Part shown: positions 1 to 6,649 of the stretch, piece after piece
Position numbering within the stretch: the stretch's first letter is position 1
How the letters are laid out: each line of letters starts with the position of its first letter
Source of the DNA: DATLFQ01 sp035540915
Lineage (GTDB): Bacteria > Actinomycetota > Acidimicrobiia > Acidimicrobiales > GCA-2861595
Assembly: GCA_035540915.1 (NCBI GenBank)
Contig: DATLFQ010000104.1
Coordinates: 1-18,375, forward strand
Reading direction: 5' to 3'
DNA: 18,375 bases
Translations under genes and position numbers: made by a program
Notes under the pieces: generated by a model
Seen by the model: the letters and a program-made list of their open reading frames with translations, nothing else
What the model was told of the DNA's origin: nothing
The model's database searches: none

Positions 1-205
1 ACATGTGGCAGACGACGACGGCGATGGCGGCGAGCCCCCGCAGCGCCTCGATACCGGGCATGAACCGGTTGGGGTCCCGCACGGCCGGCGCGGGCGGGAC
101 CAGGGCGAGGCGGGGGGGGCCGGCGGCCCGGGCGGCGAGCGCCGGGCGACCGGGCTCGGCCGAGCGCGGTGCGGCCGACCAGTCCCGCAGCCCCGGGTCA
201 CTCAT
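1..205 (-). CDS. Acyltransferase-3 family membrane protein, N-terminal fragment (runs off window start)
   Basis: Reading the minus strand from ATG at 205, 68 codons are open to the window edge. After a proline/alanine-rich leader of about 46 residues comes MPGIEALRGLAAIAVVVCHM (residues 49-68), the typical first transmembrane helix of the acyltransferase-3 family (OafA/YrhL type), including the LRGLAA motif and the helix-end His. Members of this family transfer acyl groups, often acetyl, to cell-surface sugars or glycopeptides in the cytoplasmic membrane. The start lies 12 bases after the glpX stop on the same strand, so the two are probably cotranscribed; I see no good Shine-Dalgarno sequence. 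A start at 61 (MPGIEAL) is an alternative that would drop the disordered leader. The catalytic remainder of the protein is outside the window, so the substrate cannot be predicted. Confidence 0.8.
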   Translation of the reverse strand, partial: MSDPGLRDWSAAPRSAEPGRPALAARAAGPPRLALVPPAPAVRDPNRFMPGIEALRGLAAIAVVVCHM

Positions 206-217
206 GCGGGAGGCGGA

Positions 218-1216
218 TCAGTCGAACGGGACGGTGCTGAGCTGGCTGAGCTTGGTCAGCTGGTGGTGTGCGTCGATACGGCGGACGGTGCCGGTCTTGG
301 ACCGCATGACCAGCGACTGGGTGGAGGCACCCCGCGAGTCGTACCGCACGCCGCGGAGCAGCTCGCCGTCGGTGATGCCGGTGGCGGCGAAGAAGCAGTT
401 GTCGCCCCGCACGAGGTCGTCGGTGGTGAGGATGGCGTCGAGGTCGTCACCCGCCTCCAGCGCCGCCTGGCGCTGCTCGTCTGTCAGGGGGTTCAGGCGG
501 CCCTGCAGCTCGCCGCCCATGCACTTGAGTGCGGCGGCGGCGATGACACCCTCGGGCGTGCCGCCGATGCCGAACAGGATGTCGGCTCCCGCCTCGGGCC
601 AGGCGGTCGACATGGCCCCGGCGACGTCGCCGTCGGGGATGAGGCGGATGCGCGACCCGGCCTCGCGCACCTCGGCGATCAACTCGTCGTGGCGCGGCCG
701 GTCCAAGATGACCGCGGTCAGGTCCCTGACCGGCTTCTTCAACGCGGCGGCCACCGCCTTGAGGTTCTCGGTCGCCGACTTGGTGATGTCGATGGCGCCC
801 ACCGCGTCCGGTCCGACGGCGATCTTGTTCATGTAGAAGCAGGCGCCTGGGTCGAACATCGACCCCCGCTCACTCACGGCCAGCACCGAGATGGCGTTCC
901 CCCGGCCCAGCGAGGTGAGGGTGGTGCCCTCCACGGGGTCGACGGCGATGTCGGTCTCGGGCGGCGAGCCGTCGCCCACCCGCTCGCCGTTGTAGAGCAT
1001 CGGGGCCTCGTCCTTCTCGCCCTCGCCGATGACGATCAGGCCGTCCATGCGCACCGTCTGCATGACGACCCGCATGGCGTCGACCGCCGCCCCGTCGGCC
1101 CCTTCCTTGTCACCTCGGCCCATCCAGTGCGCCGCAGCCAGAGCGGCAGCCTCGGTCACACGGACCAGTTCCATGGCCAGGTTGCGGTCGGGGGCCTGCT
1201 TTTCCGCTGCGCACAT
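218..1216 (-). CDS. glpX: Fructose-1,6-bisphosphatase, class II (GlpX)
   Basis: The 332-residue protein matches class II fructose-1,6-bisphosphatase over its full length. It hydrolyses fructose 1,6-bisphosphate to fructose 6-phosphate in gluconeogenesis, in the cytoplasm, as a metal-dependent enzyme of the lithium-sensitive phosphatase fold. Signature stretches are GEGEKDEAPML (residues 64-74), DPVEGTT (93-99), the glycine-rich GIGGTPEGVIAAAALKCMGG region past the middle, and a conserved C-terminal part with RGDNCFFAATGITDGELL. The ATG at 1216 is preceded at 8 bases by TAGATT, which suggests a leaderless transcript starting at the A of the ATG. An internal Met at residue 15 is less likely because the conserved segment begins before it. 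Actinobacteria usually rely on GlpX as their only fructose bisphosphatase, so this is likely an important metabolic gene. The acyltransferase gene follows 12 bases downstream. Confidence 0.96.
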   Translation of the reverse strand: MCAAEKQAPDRNLAMELVRVTEAAALAAAHWMGRGDKEGADGAAVDAMRVVMQTVRMDGLIVIGEGEKDEAPMLYNGERVGDGSPPETDIAVDPVEGTTLTSLGRGNAISVLAVSERGSMFDPGACFYMNKIAVGPDAVGAIDITKSATENLKAVAAALKKPVRDLTAVILDRPRHDELIAEVREAGSRIRLIPDGDVAGAMSTAWPEAGADILFGIGGTPEGVIAAAALKCMGGELQGRLNPLTDEQRQAALEAGDDLDAILTTDDLVRGDNCFFAATGITDGELLRGVRYDSRGASTQSLVMRSKTGTVRRIDAHHQLTKLSQLSTVPFD

Positions 1217-1224
1217 GGGCGGGC

Positions 1225-1230
1225 AATCTA
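1225..1230 (-). promoter_or_regulatory. -10 box for leaderless glpX
   Basis: TAGATT on the minus strand fits the actinobacterial TAnnnT -10 consensus and ends 8 bases before the glpX ATG, so transcription would start at or next to the start codon. No clear -35 is visible. The same arrangement recurs at four other genes in the window, which raises confidence. Confidence 0.6.
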
Positions 1231-1260
1231 GTCGGCGCCGGCCGGTGGGACACTGGCGCA

Positions 1261-1431
1261 GTGACCGGCACCGGCGGATTGCTGGAGATCGAGCTGGATC
1301 GGGGGTCTGTGGTCGACCGGGACCGCTACCCGTTCTGGCTGCCGGCCCTGCAGCGGCTCCGAGACCGGCTCACCCGGTCGTTCATCGACGCTCCCGAACG
1401 GTTCGTCCGCCACCTCCTCGCCGAGCGGTGA
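1261..1431 (+). CDS. 56-residue ORF, apparent internally deleted remnant of a COG3910-type AAA ATPase
   Basis: An intact GTG-started ORF of 56 codons lies 44 bases from the divergent glpX start. Residues around DRDRYPFWLPALQRL resemble the N-terminus of the predicted AAA/ABC-like ATPases of COG3910 (consensus as I recall: YPFSLPAVRAL, just before the Walker A). The end, LTRSFIDAPERFVRHLLAER, resembles the extreme C-terminus of the same proteins (LTRDFLxxPERFLRxLL). The roughly 180 residues between, including Walker A, Walker B and signature motifs, are absent, so no ATPase activity is possible. The stop codon overlaps the next gene's GTG as GTGA, so translation of this ORF may be coupled to the peptidase gene. 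It could instead be an unrelated short gene; the family match rests on memory of consensus, not a search. Confidence 0.5.
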   Translation: MTGTGGLLEIELDRGSVVDRDRYPFWLPALQRLRDRLTRSFIDAPERFVRHLLAER

Positions 1432-3266
1432 CCGCCCCCCGCCTCAGTGCCGCCATGTGCACCGTCGGCCGGACGCTGGCCGACCCGGTGCTGTCACCGG
1501 ATGGGTGGGAAGTGGCCTTCGTGGACCGGGTCGGCGGGTCGAGCCGGCTGGTGACCGTGCCGGCCCACGGCGGGCCGGAGGTGGTGGTGAGCGCGGACCT
1601 GGCGCCGGCCGGCCGCGGCGGGGTGGTGGGCTGGTTCCCCGACGGGAGCCGGCTGGCCTACGCCACGGGCGCCGGGCAGGTGGCGGTGGTCCCGGCCGGG
1701 GGCGGCCGGCCGGTGGTGGCCTGGGACGGGGCCGGCCGCTCCGTCGGGGCGGTGGCGGTGTCGCCGTGCGGCGACGAGGTGGCGTTCGTCGTCGACACCG
1801 CCGAGGTCGTCGTGGCGTCGGCCGACGGCCGGAGGGCCCGAACGGTGTGGTCGGGCGCCGGCTTCGTGGTCGACCCGGCGTGGTCGTCGGGCGGGCTGGC
1901 CCTGGCCTGGCACGAGTGGGACGTCCCCGCGATGGCCTGGGACGAGAGCCGCATCCGCCTGGTGCCGGCGACCGGCGGCGGCGCCGGCCGGGTCGTGGCT
2001 GGCCGGCCGGGGGTGTCGGTCCAACAACCCCGGTTCTCGCCCGACGGCCGCCGGCTGGGGTGGCTGTCCGACGAGGGCGGCTGGCTCACCGTGCACGTCG
2101 CCGGTGCCGACGGCCGGGACCCGCGGCCCCTGGTGGACGAGGCGTTCGAGCACGGCGGCCCGACGTGGGGCCCGGGGCAGCGGTCGTGGGCGTGGTCGCC
2201 CGACGGCACCGCCATCGCCTTCGAGCGCAACGAGGGGGGCTTCGGCCGCCTGTGCGTGGCGCCGGTGACGGCGGGGAGCGGTCCGGTGCGGGAGCTGTCA
2301 CGCGGGGTGCACGGCTCGCTGTCGTGGGCCGGCGACCGCCTGGCCTGCCTGCGCAGCGGGGCCCGGACGCCCACGATGGTGGTCACCGTCGACCCGACCA
2401 CCGGCCAACGGGCGGTGGTCGCCCGCGGCCCGGTCGGCGGCTTCGGGGATGCCGGCCTGGTCGAGCCCGAGCCGGTCACCTGGCCCGGCGACGGCGGCGC
2501 CTCGGTCCCCGGCCGCCTCTACCGCCCCGCGCCGGCCCGGGCCGGGGGTGGCGGCGGGCGGCCGCCCCCGCTGCTGCTGTGGGTGCACGGCGGGCCGACC
2601 GACCAGCGCCGGGTGTCGTGGGATCCCTCGGTAGCGTTCTTCGTGGACCGCGGCTGGGCGGTCCTGGTCCCCGACGCGCGAGGCACCACCGGCTGGGGCC
2701 GGGCGTGGGCGCAGGCCCTGGCGGGGGGCTGGGGCGTGGTGGACGTGGCCGACCTGGCCGCCGGCCTGGCCGCCGCCGCCCGGCGCGGCTGGGGCGATCC
2801 CCACCGCATGGTGCCGGTGGGTTCGTCGGCCGGCGGGAGTGCGGTGCTGTGGCTGCTGGCCGCCCACCCGGAGCTGTGCGCGGCCGGGCTGGCGTCGTTC
2901 CCGGTCAGCGACCTGGCCGGCCTGGCCGCCACGACCGCCCGGTTCGAGGCCCACTATCCGACGTCGCTGGTGGGGCCGCTCCCGGCCGCCGCCGAGCGGT
3001 ACCGGGAGCGGTCGCCGCTGCACCAGGCCGAGCGCATCCGGGGCCCGCTGCTGCTGCTGCACGGGTCGGCCGACGACGTCGTGCCGGCGAGCCAGTCGGC
3101 GGCGCTGGCCGCCGCCGTCACGGCGGCCGGCGGGCTGGTGGAGCACCACGTGTACGAGGGGGAGGGGCACGGCTGGCGGTCGGCCGTCGTCGCGCAGGAC
3201 GTCCTCGCCCGCATGGAGCGCTTCCTCGGGCGCCACGTCGCGCCGTGTGGTCGAATGGCCCCGTGA
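1428..3266 (+). CDS. S9-family prolyl-oligopeptidase-like hydrolase with beta-propeller
   Basis: The 612-residue protein has an N-terminal TolB/PD40-type beta-propeller (about residues 15-350; repeats such as LSPDGWEVAFV, FSPDGRRLGWL and WSPDGTAIAFE) followed by an alpha/beta-hydrolase domain (about 375-610). The catalytic triad is visible: Ser467 in GSSAGG, Asp549 in HGSADDVVP, and His581 in GEGHGW. The oxyanion-side HGGP motif is also present (LLWVHGGPTD). This is the architecture of S9 acylaminoacyl/dipeptidyl peptidases, which trim short or N-blocked peptides; the exact substrate cannot be told. No signal peptide is seen, so it should be cytoplasmic. I chose GTG at 1428 because it overlaps the upstream stop as GTGA and the sequence aligns with the family from there; ATG at 1455 is an alternative. 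The next gene overlaps its stop in the same way. Confidence 0.9.
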   Translation: MTAPRLSAAMCTVGRTLADPVLSPDGWEVAFVDRVGGSSRLVTVPAHGGPEVVVSADLAPAGRGGVVGWFPDGSRLAYATGAGQVAVVPAGGGRPVVAWDGAGRSVGAVAVSPCGDEVAFVVDTAEVVVASADGRRARTVWSGAGFVVDPAWSSGGLALAWHEWDVPAMAWDESRIRLVPATGGGAGRVVAGRPGVSVQQPRFSPDGRRLGWLSDEGGWLTVHVAGADGRDPRPLVDEAFEHGGPTWGPGQRSWAWSPDGTAIAFERNEGGFGRLCVAPVTAGSGPVRELSRGVHGSLSWAGDRLACLRSGARTPTMVVTVDPTTGQRAVVARGPVGGFGDAGLVEPEPVTWPGDGGASVPGRLYRPAPARAGGGGGRPPPLLLWVHGGPTDQRRVSWDPSVAFFVDRGWAVLVPDARGTTGWGRAWAQALAGGWGVVDVADLAAGLAAAARRGWGDPHRMVPVGSSAGGSAVLWLLAAHPELCAAGLASFPVSDLAGLAATTARFEAHYPTSLVGPLPAAAERYRERSPLHQAERIRGPLLLLHGSADDVVPASQSAALAAAVTAAGGLVEHHVYEGEGHGWRSAVVAQDVLARMERFLGRHVAPCGRMAP

Positions 3267-3766
3267 GCGGGACCGGGCCGGGCGACGAGCCCCTGGTGTA
3301 CGAGATGGACGGCTGGGACCCCGAGGAGCGCACCGCCCTGGGCCTGCTGCTGGAGGGCGCCGGCATCGCCCACTCCTGGGACGGCGACGACCTGCTCGTC
3401 CCGGAGGGGGCCGAGGAGCTGGTCGACGAGCTGATGGACCGCATCGAGTTCCCCGACGCCCTGGACGAGGCGGCCGACGACGGCACCGACGACGAGGCGA
3501 ACTACGCGGTGATGTCCGACCTGTACGTGGCCGTCGACCGTCTGGCGGGGACCGACCGGTTCGACGTCGGTGCGGCCGCCGAGCTGACCGTCGCGGCAGC
3601 CGCCGCCCGGGACGCCGCACCGCCCTACGGCGTGGCGCCGGCGCAATGGCAGAAGGTCCAGCAGCTGGCCGAGGGCATCGTGGAGGCCATCGACGCGGAG
3701 GCCGACGACGACGTCGTCCGCCGTGACGTCGCCGCCCTGCGCGGCCTGCTGGCGCCGATGGTCTAG
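3263..3766 (+). CDS. Acidic protein of unknown function (DUF2007-like N-terminal part)
   Basis: This 167-residue protein starts with GTG overlapping the peptidase stop (GTGA), so it is probably translated by coupling. It is very acidic, with runs such as DEAADDGTDDEA. Residues about 12-50 (EERTALGLLLEGAGIAHSWD, then DDLLVPEGAEELVDELMDRI) have the alternating pattern seen in DUF2007-like small domains, in which a 'GI(p)h.w.g..l.Vp' strand is followed by a helix. The C-terminal half appears helical. There is no signal peptide or membrane segment. I do not recognise a function. The position behind a peptidase is suggestive only of cotranscription. Confidence 0.75.
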   Translation: MSGTGPGDEPLVYEMDGWDPEERTALGLLLEGAGIAHSWDGDDLLVPEGAEELVDELMDRIEFPDALDEAADDGTDDEANYAVMSDLYVAVDRLAGTDRFDVGAAAELTVAAAAARDAAPPYGVAPAQWQKVQQLAEGIVEAIDAEADDDVVRRDVAALRGLLAPMV

Positions 3767-3802
3767 GGCCGGCACCGCCGTTTGCGGGCCGCCCGCCGCA
3801 GG

Positions 3803-3808
3803 TAACGT
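3803..3808 (+). promoter_or_regulatory. -10 box for the J-domain-like gene
   Basis: TAACGT matches TAnnnT and ends 9 bases before the GTG at 3818. No Shine-Dalgarno sequence lies between them, which fits a leaderless or nearly leaderless transcript. It sits in a 51-base gap, so the genes from 3818 onward probably form their own transcription unit. Confidence 0.5.
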
Positions 3809-3817
3809 CCCTCGACC

Positions 3818-4519
3818 GTGGTCCTGGCCGAGATCGAGATCCGCCACTCGCGCGCCATCGCGCCCACGCGGCGGGTGGCCATGGGCGAGCTGTTCCTGCC
3901 CACCGACGAGCCGCCCGGTGCCGGCGGGCTGCTGCTGGCCGGCATCCTCGGCGGGTTCGCCCGGCTACTGGACGAGGAGACGCGCGAGCAGCTCGACCGC
4001 CTGCTCTGGGACATCGAGAGCGGCGCCCGGGTGGCGCAGCCCCGGATGCGTTACCGCTTCCAGTCCGACGTGCACGGGCTGGACCGCAGCCGGCACCGGC
4101 TGGTCAAGGTCGGGCAGGCCACCGGGCTGGAGCTGGACGACCACGGGGCGGCGCTGCCCCAGGTGCTCGGGGCCGTCTACGCGGCCAGCCACCTCACGCT
4201 GAAGGCCCGGCCCCAGGTGTTCCGGCTCCTGCGCCGGGCCACCCGCTGGGAGGGCGAACCCGACGAGCGCCTGCTGGCCTACCTGGGCAGTGATGAGGCG
4301 TCCTTCCGCCCGCCCGAGGCCCGCGGCGACGAGCGGTGGGCGCTCGAGACGCTGGGCTTCGCCAGGAAGAGCGAGCCGCCCCGCAGCGACATCCTGGCCC
4401 GCTTCCGGCTCCTGGTCCGCGACGCCCATCCCGATCACGGCGCCGACGCGGCCGGGGCCGGCGAGCGCATCTCGGACCTGCAGGAGGCCAAGCGCATTCT
4501 GCTGGGCGCCGGGGGATGA
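3818..4519 (+). CDS. Protein with C-terminal J-domain-like segment
   Basis: A 233-residue soluble protein. The first ~185 residues (EIEIRHSRAIAPTRRVAMGE onward) form a domain I do not recognise. The last ~50 residues resemble a J domain: a helix (ILARFRLLVRDA), the diagnostic HPD tripeptide (His204-Pro205-Asp206), then a helix with ISDLQEAKRILL. J domains stimulate Hsp70/DnaK ATPase activity, so this may recruit DnaK to an unknown client. A J domain at the C-terminus rather than the N-terminus is less common in bacteria but occurs. The GTG start is supported by the TAACGT box upstream and by the strong start of the conserved sequence. The stop overlaps the next ATG (ATGA), so the following hydrolase is cotranslated. 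Confidence 0.8.
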   Translation: MVLAEIEIRHSRAIAPTRRVAMGELFLPTDEPPGAGGLLLAGILGGFARLLDEETREQLDRLLWDIESGARVAQPRMRYRFQSDVHGLDRSRHRLVKVGQATGLELDDHGAALPQVLGAVYAASHLTLKARPQVFRLLRRATRWEGEPDERLLAYLGSDEASFRPPEARGDERWALETLGFARKSEPPRSDILARFRLLVRDAHPDHGADAAGAGERISDLQEAKRILLGAGG

Positions 4520-5163
4520 GCGCGGCGCCGGCGCGGGCGGCCCTGCTGCTCACGCCCGGCGCCGGCGCAGGCCGCGACCAGCCGTCGCTGGTGGCCATCG
4601 AGGAGGCGGTCGGGCCGGCCGGCGTGATCGTCGAGCGCATGGACTTCCCCTACCGGCTGGCCGGCCGCAAGGCCCCCGACCGGCCCCCGGTACTGCTCGC
4701 CGCCGTCTGTGCGGGGGCGGCCCGGCTGGCCGCCGAGGCCGGGGTGGCGCCCCAGCGGGTCGCCCTCGGCGGGCGGTCCATGGGCGGGCGCATGTGTTCC
4801 CAGGCAGTGGCCGAGGGCCTGCCCTGCCTGGGGCTGGTGCTGGTGTCGTACCCGCTCCACCCGCCCGGCCGGCCCGAGAACCGCAGGGACGGGCACTTTC
4901 CAGACCTGGCCGTCCCGTGCCTGTTCGTGTCCGGCACCCGCGACGCCTTCGCCACGCCGGCCGAGCTGGAGTCGGCCACTGCGGCCATTCCCGGCCCCGT
5001 CACCCACGTGTGGCTGGACGGCGGCGACCACGGCCTGCGCCGCCGGGACGCCGCCGTCGCCGATGCCGTCGCCGCCTGGCTGATCCCGCTCTCGAGAGAT
5101 GACTGGCCGTTACGGCCCGCTAGTTCCTCGAAACCGGGGGCGGGTCCGCGTCCTCGGGGTTGA
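4516..5163 (+). CDS. Small alpha/beta hydrolase, KANL3/Tex30 (dienelactone-hydrolase-like) type
   Basis: A 215-residue single-domain alpha/beta hydrolase. It begins with LLLTPGAGAGRDQPSL, typical of the KANL3/Tex30-like family. The nucleophile is Ser88 in GGRSMGGRM, followed by candidate acid Asp143 (SGTRDAF) and His172 (GGDHGL). Between them, SYPLHPPGRPE is characteristic of this family. No membrane or signal segment is present, so it should be cytoplasmic; the substrate is unknown. The ATG overlaps the previous stop. The C-terminus carries about 20 extra residues (PLRPASSSKPGAGPRPRG) beyond the expected last helix; these are encoded by DNA that also encodes the end of the convergent MFS gene, with a 44-base overlap. 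Confidence 0.88.
   Translation: MSAAPARAALLLTPGAGAGRDQPSLVAIEEAVGPAGVIVERMDFPYRLAGRKAPDRPPVLLAAVCAGAARLAAEAGVAPQRVALGGRSMGGRMCSQAVAEGLPCLGLVLVSYPLHPPGRPENRRDGHFPDLAVPCLFVSGTRDAFATPAELESATAAIPGPVTHVWLDGGDHGLRRRDAAVADAVAAWLIPLSRDDWPLRPASSSKPGAGPRPRG
5105..5117. terminator. Weak hairpin between convergent genes
   Basis: GGCCG-TTA-CGGCC is a perfect 5-bp inverted repeat with a 3-base loop, just after the MFS stop (minus strand) and still within the last codons of the plus-strand hydrolase. There is no following T-run, so termination is only a possibility. Confidence 0.3.
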
Positions 5164-6649
5164 TGTCCTCCAGCTCGCGGTGGGCGGTCTCGGGGTAGGC
5201 GGCCAGGACGAGGACGGCGAGGGCCAGGGGCCCGAGGGCGAGGAGCGACATCACCGGGCCGAGGCGGCCGGTGGCGCCGGAGGAGAACGCGCCGGCGGCC
5301 ACCAGCCCGACGACGCTGCCGGCCCGGCCCAGCACGCCGATCACCCCGTTGGCCCGGCCCCGCAGGGAGGTCGGGAACAGCTCGGGGCCGTAGACGCCCA
5401 GGGCGGGGACGGTGGCGGCCCCGATCACCGAGCCGACGACCGACCACGCCCACACCGGCCAACCCGACGCCCGGTAGACGGCCACGGTGGCGCCCACCCC
5501 GACGACGAGGGCCGCCGCGCCCACCCGGCGCCGGCCGCGCTCGGCCAGCCGGCCCCCGACCACCACGCCGATCCCGCCGGGCAGCCCGGTGGCGACGGTG
5601 AACAGCGAGATGCGCCCGGCCGAGAAGCCCCGCTCCGAACGGAGGTACTCGTTCTGGAACTGCGACGCGGGTGCGTAGAACAGGTTGAACAGGAACGCCG
5701 AGACGGCCAGCAGCCAGAAGCGGGCGCCGTGCCCGGCCATCCCGACCGCCGCGTGGGCGGCCTGGAAGCGCCGGCTCTCGGGAAGGCGGCGGGCTGCCCC
5801 GGCCACGATCGGCAGGCCCAGCAGGGCGCCGGCGAAGACCAGGCGCCAGCTGCGCAGCCCCAGGTCGGCGACCGGCAGCAGCAGGACGCAGGCGCCCGCC
5901 CCCAGTGCGGCCGACATGCCCAGCAGGCTGACGGCGTAAGCCCGCCCGCCGGCCGGCATCTCCTCGGCGGCCACGATGGCCAGCAGGAGCGCGGCGGCGG
6001 TCACGAAGGACCGGCCGACGAGCTGGGCGCCCGCCAGCGCCGGCAGGGACGGCGCCAGCGCGGCCGCCGCGGTGAGCACGCAGCCCAGCGCGGCGCAGGT
6101 CAGCAGCAGGCGCCGGCGGCCCCGCCGGTCGGCCATGGCCACCAGGACGACGGTGAGAAGCACGTCGGCCCGCACCGCCGCCAGTGCCGCACCCTGCGCC
6201 GCCGTCCCGGCGCCGAACTCGTCGGCCGCGAAGGTGATGGTCTGCGTCAGGACCGTCCCGAGGTAGCCGGTGACCACCGACACCGCGCAGAGGGTGGCCA
6301 GCGTGGTCGCGGCCCGGGCGTCGAGCCGGTCGGCGGGTGCCCACCACGGCAGGCCCGACGGTGGCTCCAGCCGGCCGAGGTGGCGGCGCAGCACCCCGGC
6401 GAACAACCAGCCGAAGTACGGCAGCGAGAGGGTGTACTCCACCTCCTGGCGGACCCGGGCCCGGCCGTTCTCGTCGGGGGTGACCGAGACGGTGCGCCGG
6501 TACGCGGTCAGGGGACCGGCGGCCGCCTCGAACCCCCCGCCGGCCGCCGCCCGCTCCAGCACCAGCCCGGACCGCACCTGGCGCGCCCGATCGGCCGCCG
6601 CCTCGTCGACCGTCGCCTCGGTGACGACCAGGCGGGAGCGGGCGCTCAC
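5120..6649 (-). CDS. MFS transporter with soluble N-terminal extension
   Basis: A 509-residue major facilitator superfamily permease. About 112 soluble N-terminal residues come first, then roughly 12 hydrophobic helices. The loop 2-3 motif is clear (MADRRGRRRLLL, near residues 172-183), and a matching half-repeat motif GGRLAERGRRR occurs in the second half. PETAHRELEDINPED near the end is the usual sugar/organic-acid-porter-like tail. The substrate cannot be deduced. The extension contains TAYRRTVSVTPDENGRARVR and QEVEYTLSLPYFGWLFAGVL, which resembles part of a START/SRPBCC-like fold; this is a weak impression. The GTG at 6649 overlaps the stop of the upstream M20 peptidase gene (GTGA), so the two are cotranslated and may share a substrate pathway, for example uptake or export of a peptide or N-acyl amino acid. 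Confidence 0.88.
   Translation of the reverse strand: MSARSRLVVTEATVDEAAADRARQVRSGLVLERAAAGGGFEAAAGPLTAYRRTVSVTPDENGRARVRQEVEYTLSLPYFGWLFAGVLRRHLGRLEPPSGLPWWAPADRLDARAATTLATLCAVSVVTGYLGTVLTQTITFAADEFGAGTAAQGAALAAVRADVLLTVVLVAMADRRGRRRLLLTCAALGCVLTAAAALAPSLPALAGAQLVGRSFVTAAALLLAIVAAEEMPAGGRAYAVSLLGMSAALGAGACVLLLPVADLGLRSWRLVFAGALLGLPIVAGAARRLPESRRFQAAHAAVGMAGHGARFWLLAVSAFLFNLFYAPASQFQNEYLRSERGFSAGRISLFTVATGLPGGIGVVVGGRLAERGRRRVGAAALVVGVGATVAVYRASGWPVWAWSVVGSVIGAATVPALGVYGPELFPTSLRGRANGVIGVLGRAGSVVGLVAAGAFSSGATGRLGPVMSLLALGPLALAVLVLAAYPETAHRELEDINPEDADPPPVSRN

Noticed and set aside
1..1231. Long plus-strand frames opposite glpX
   Set aside because: They are antisense shadows of a highly conserved enzyme and have no domain or start signal.
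2298..3620. 440-codon minus-strand frame opposite the S9 hydrolase
   Set aside because: Arg/Pro-rich shadow; the plus strand has a full catalytic triad and beta-propeller motifs.
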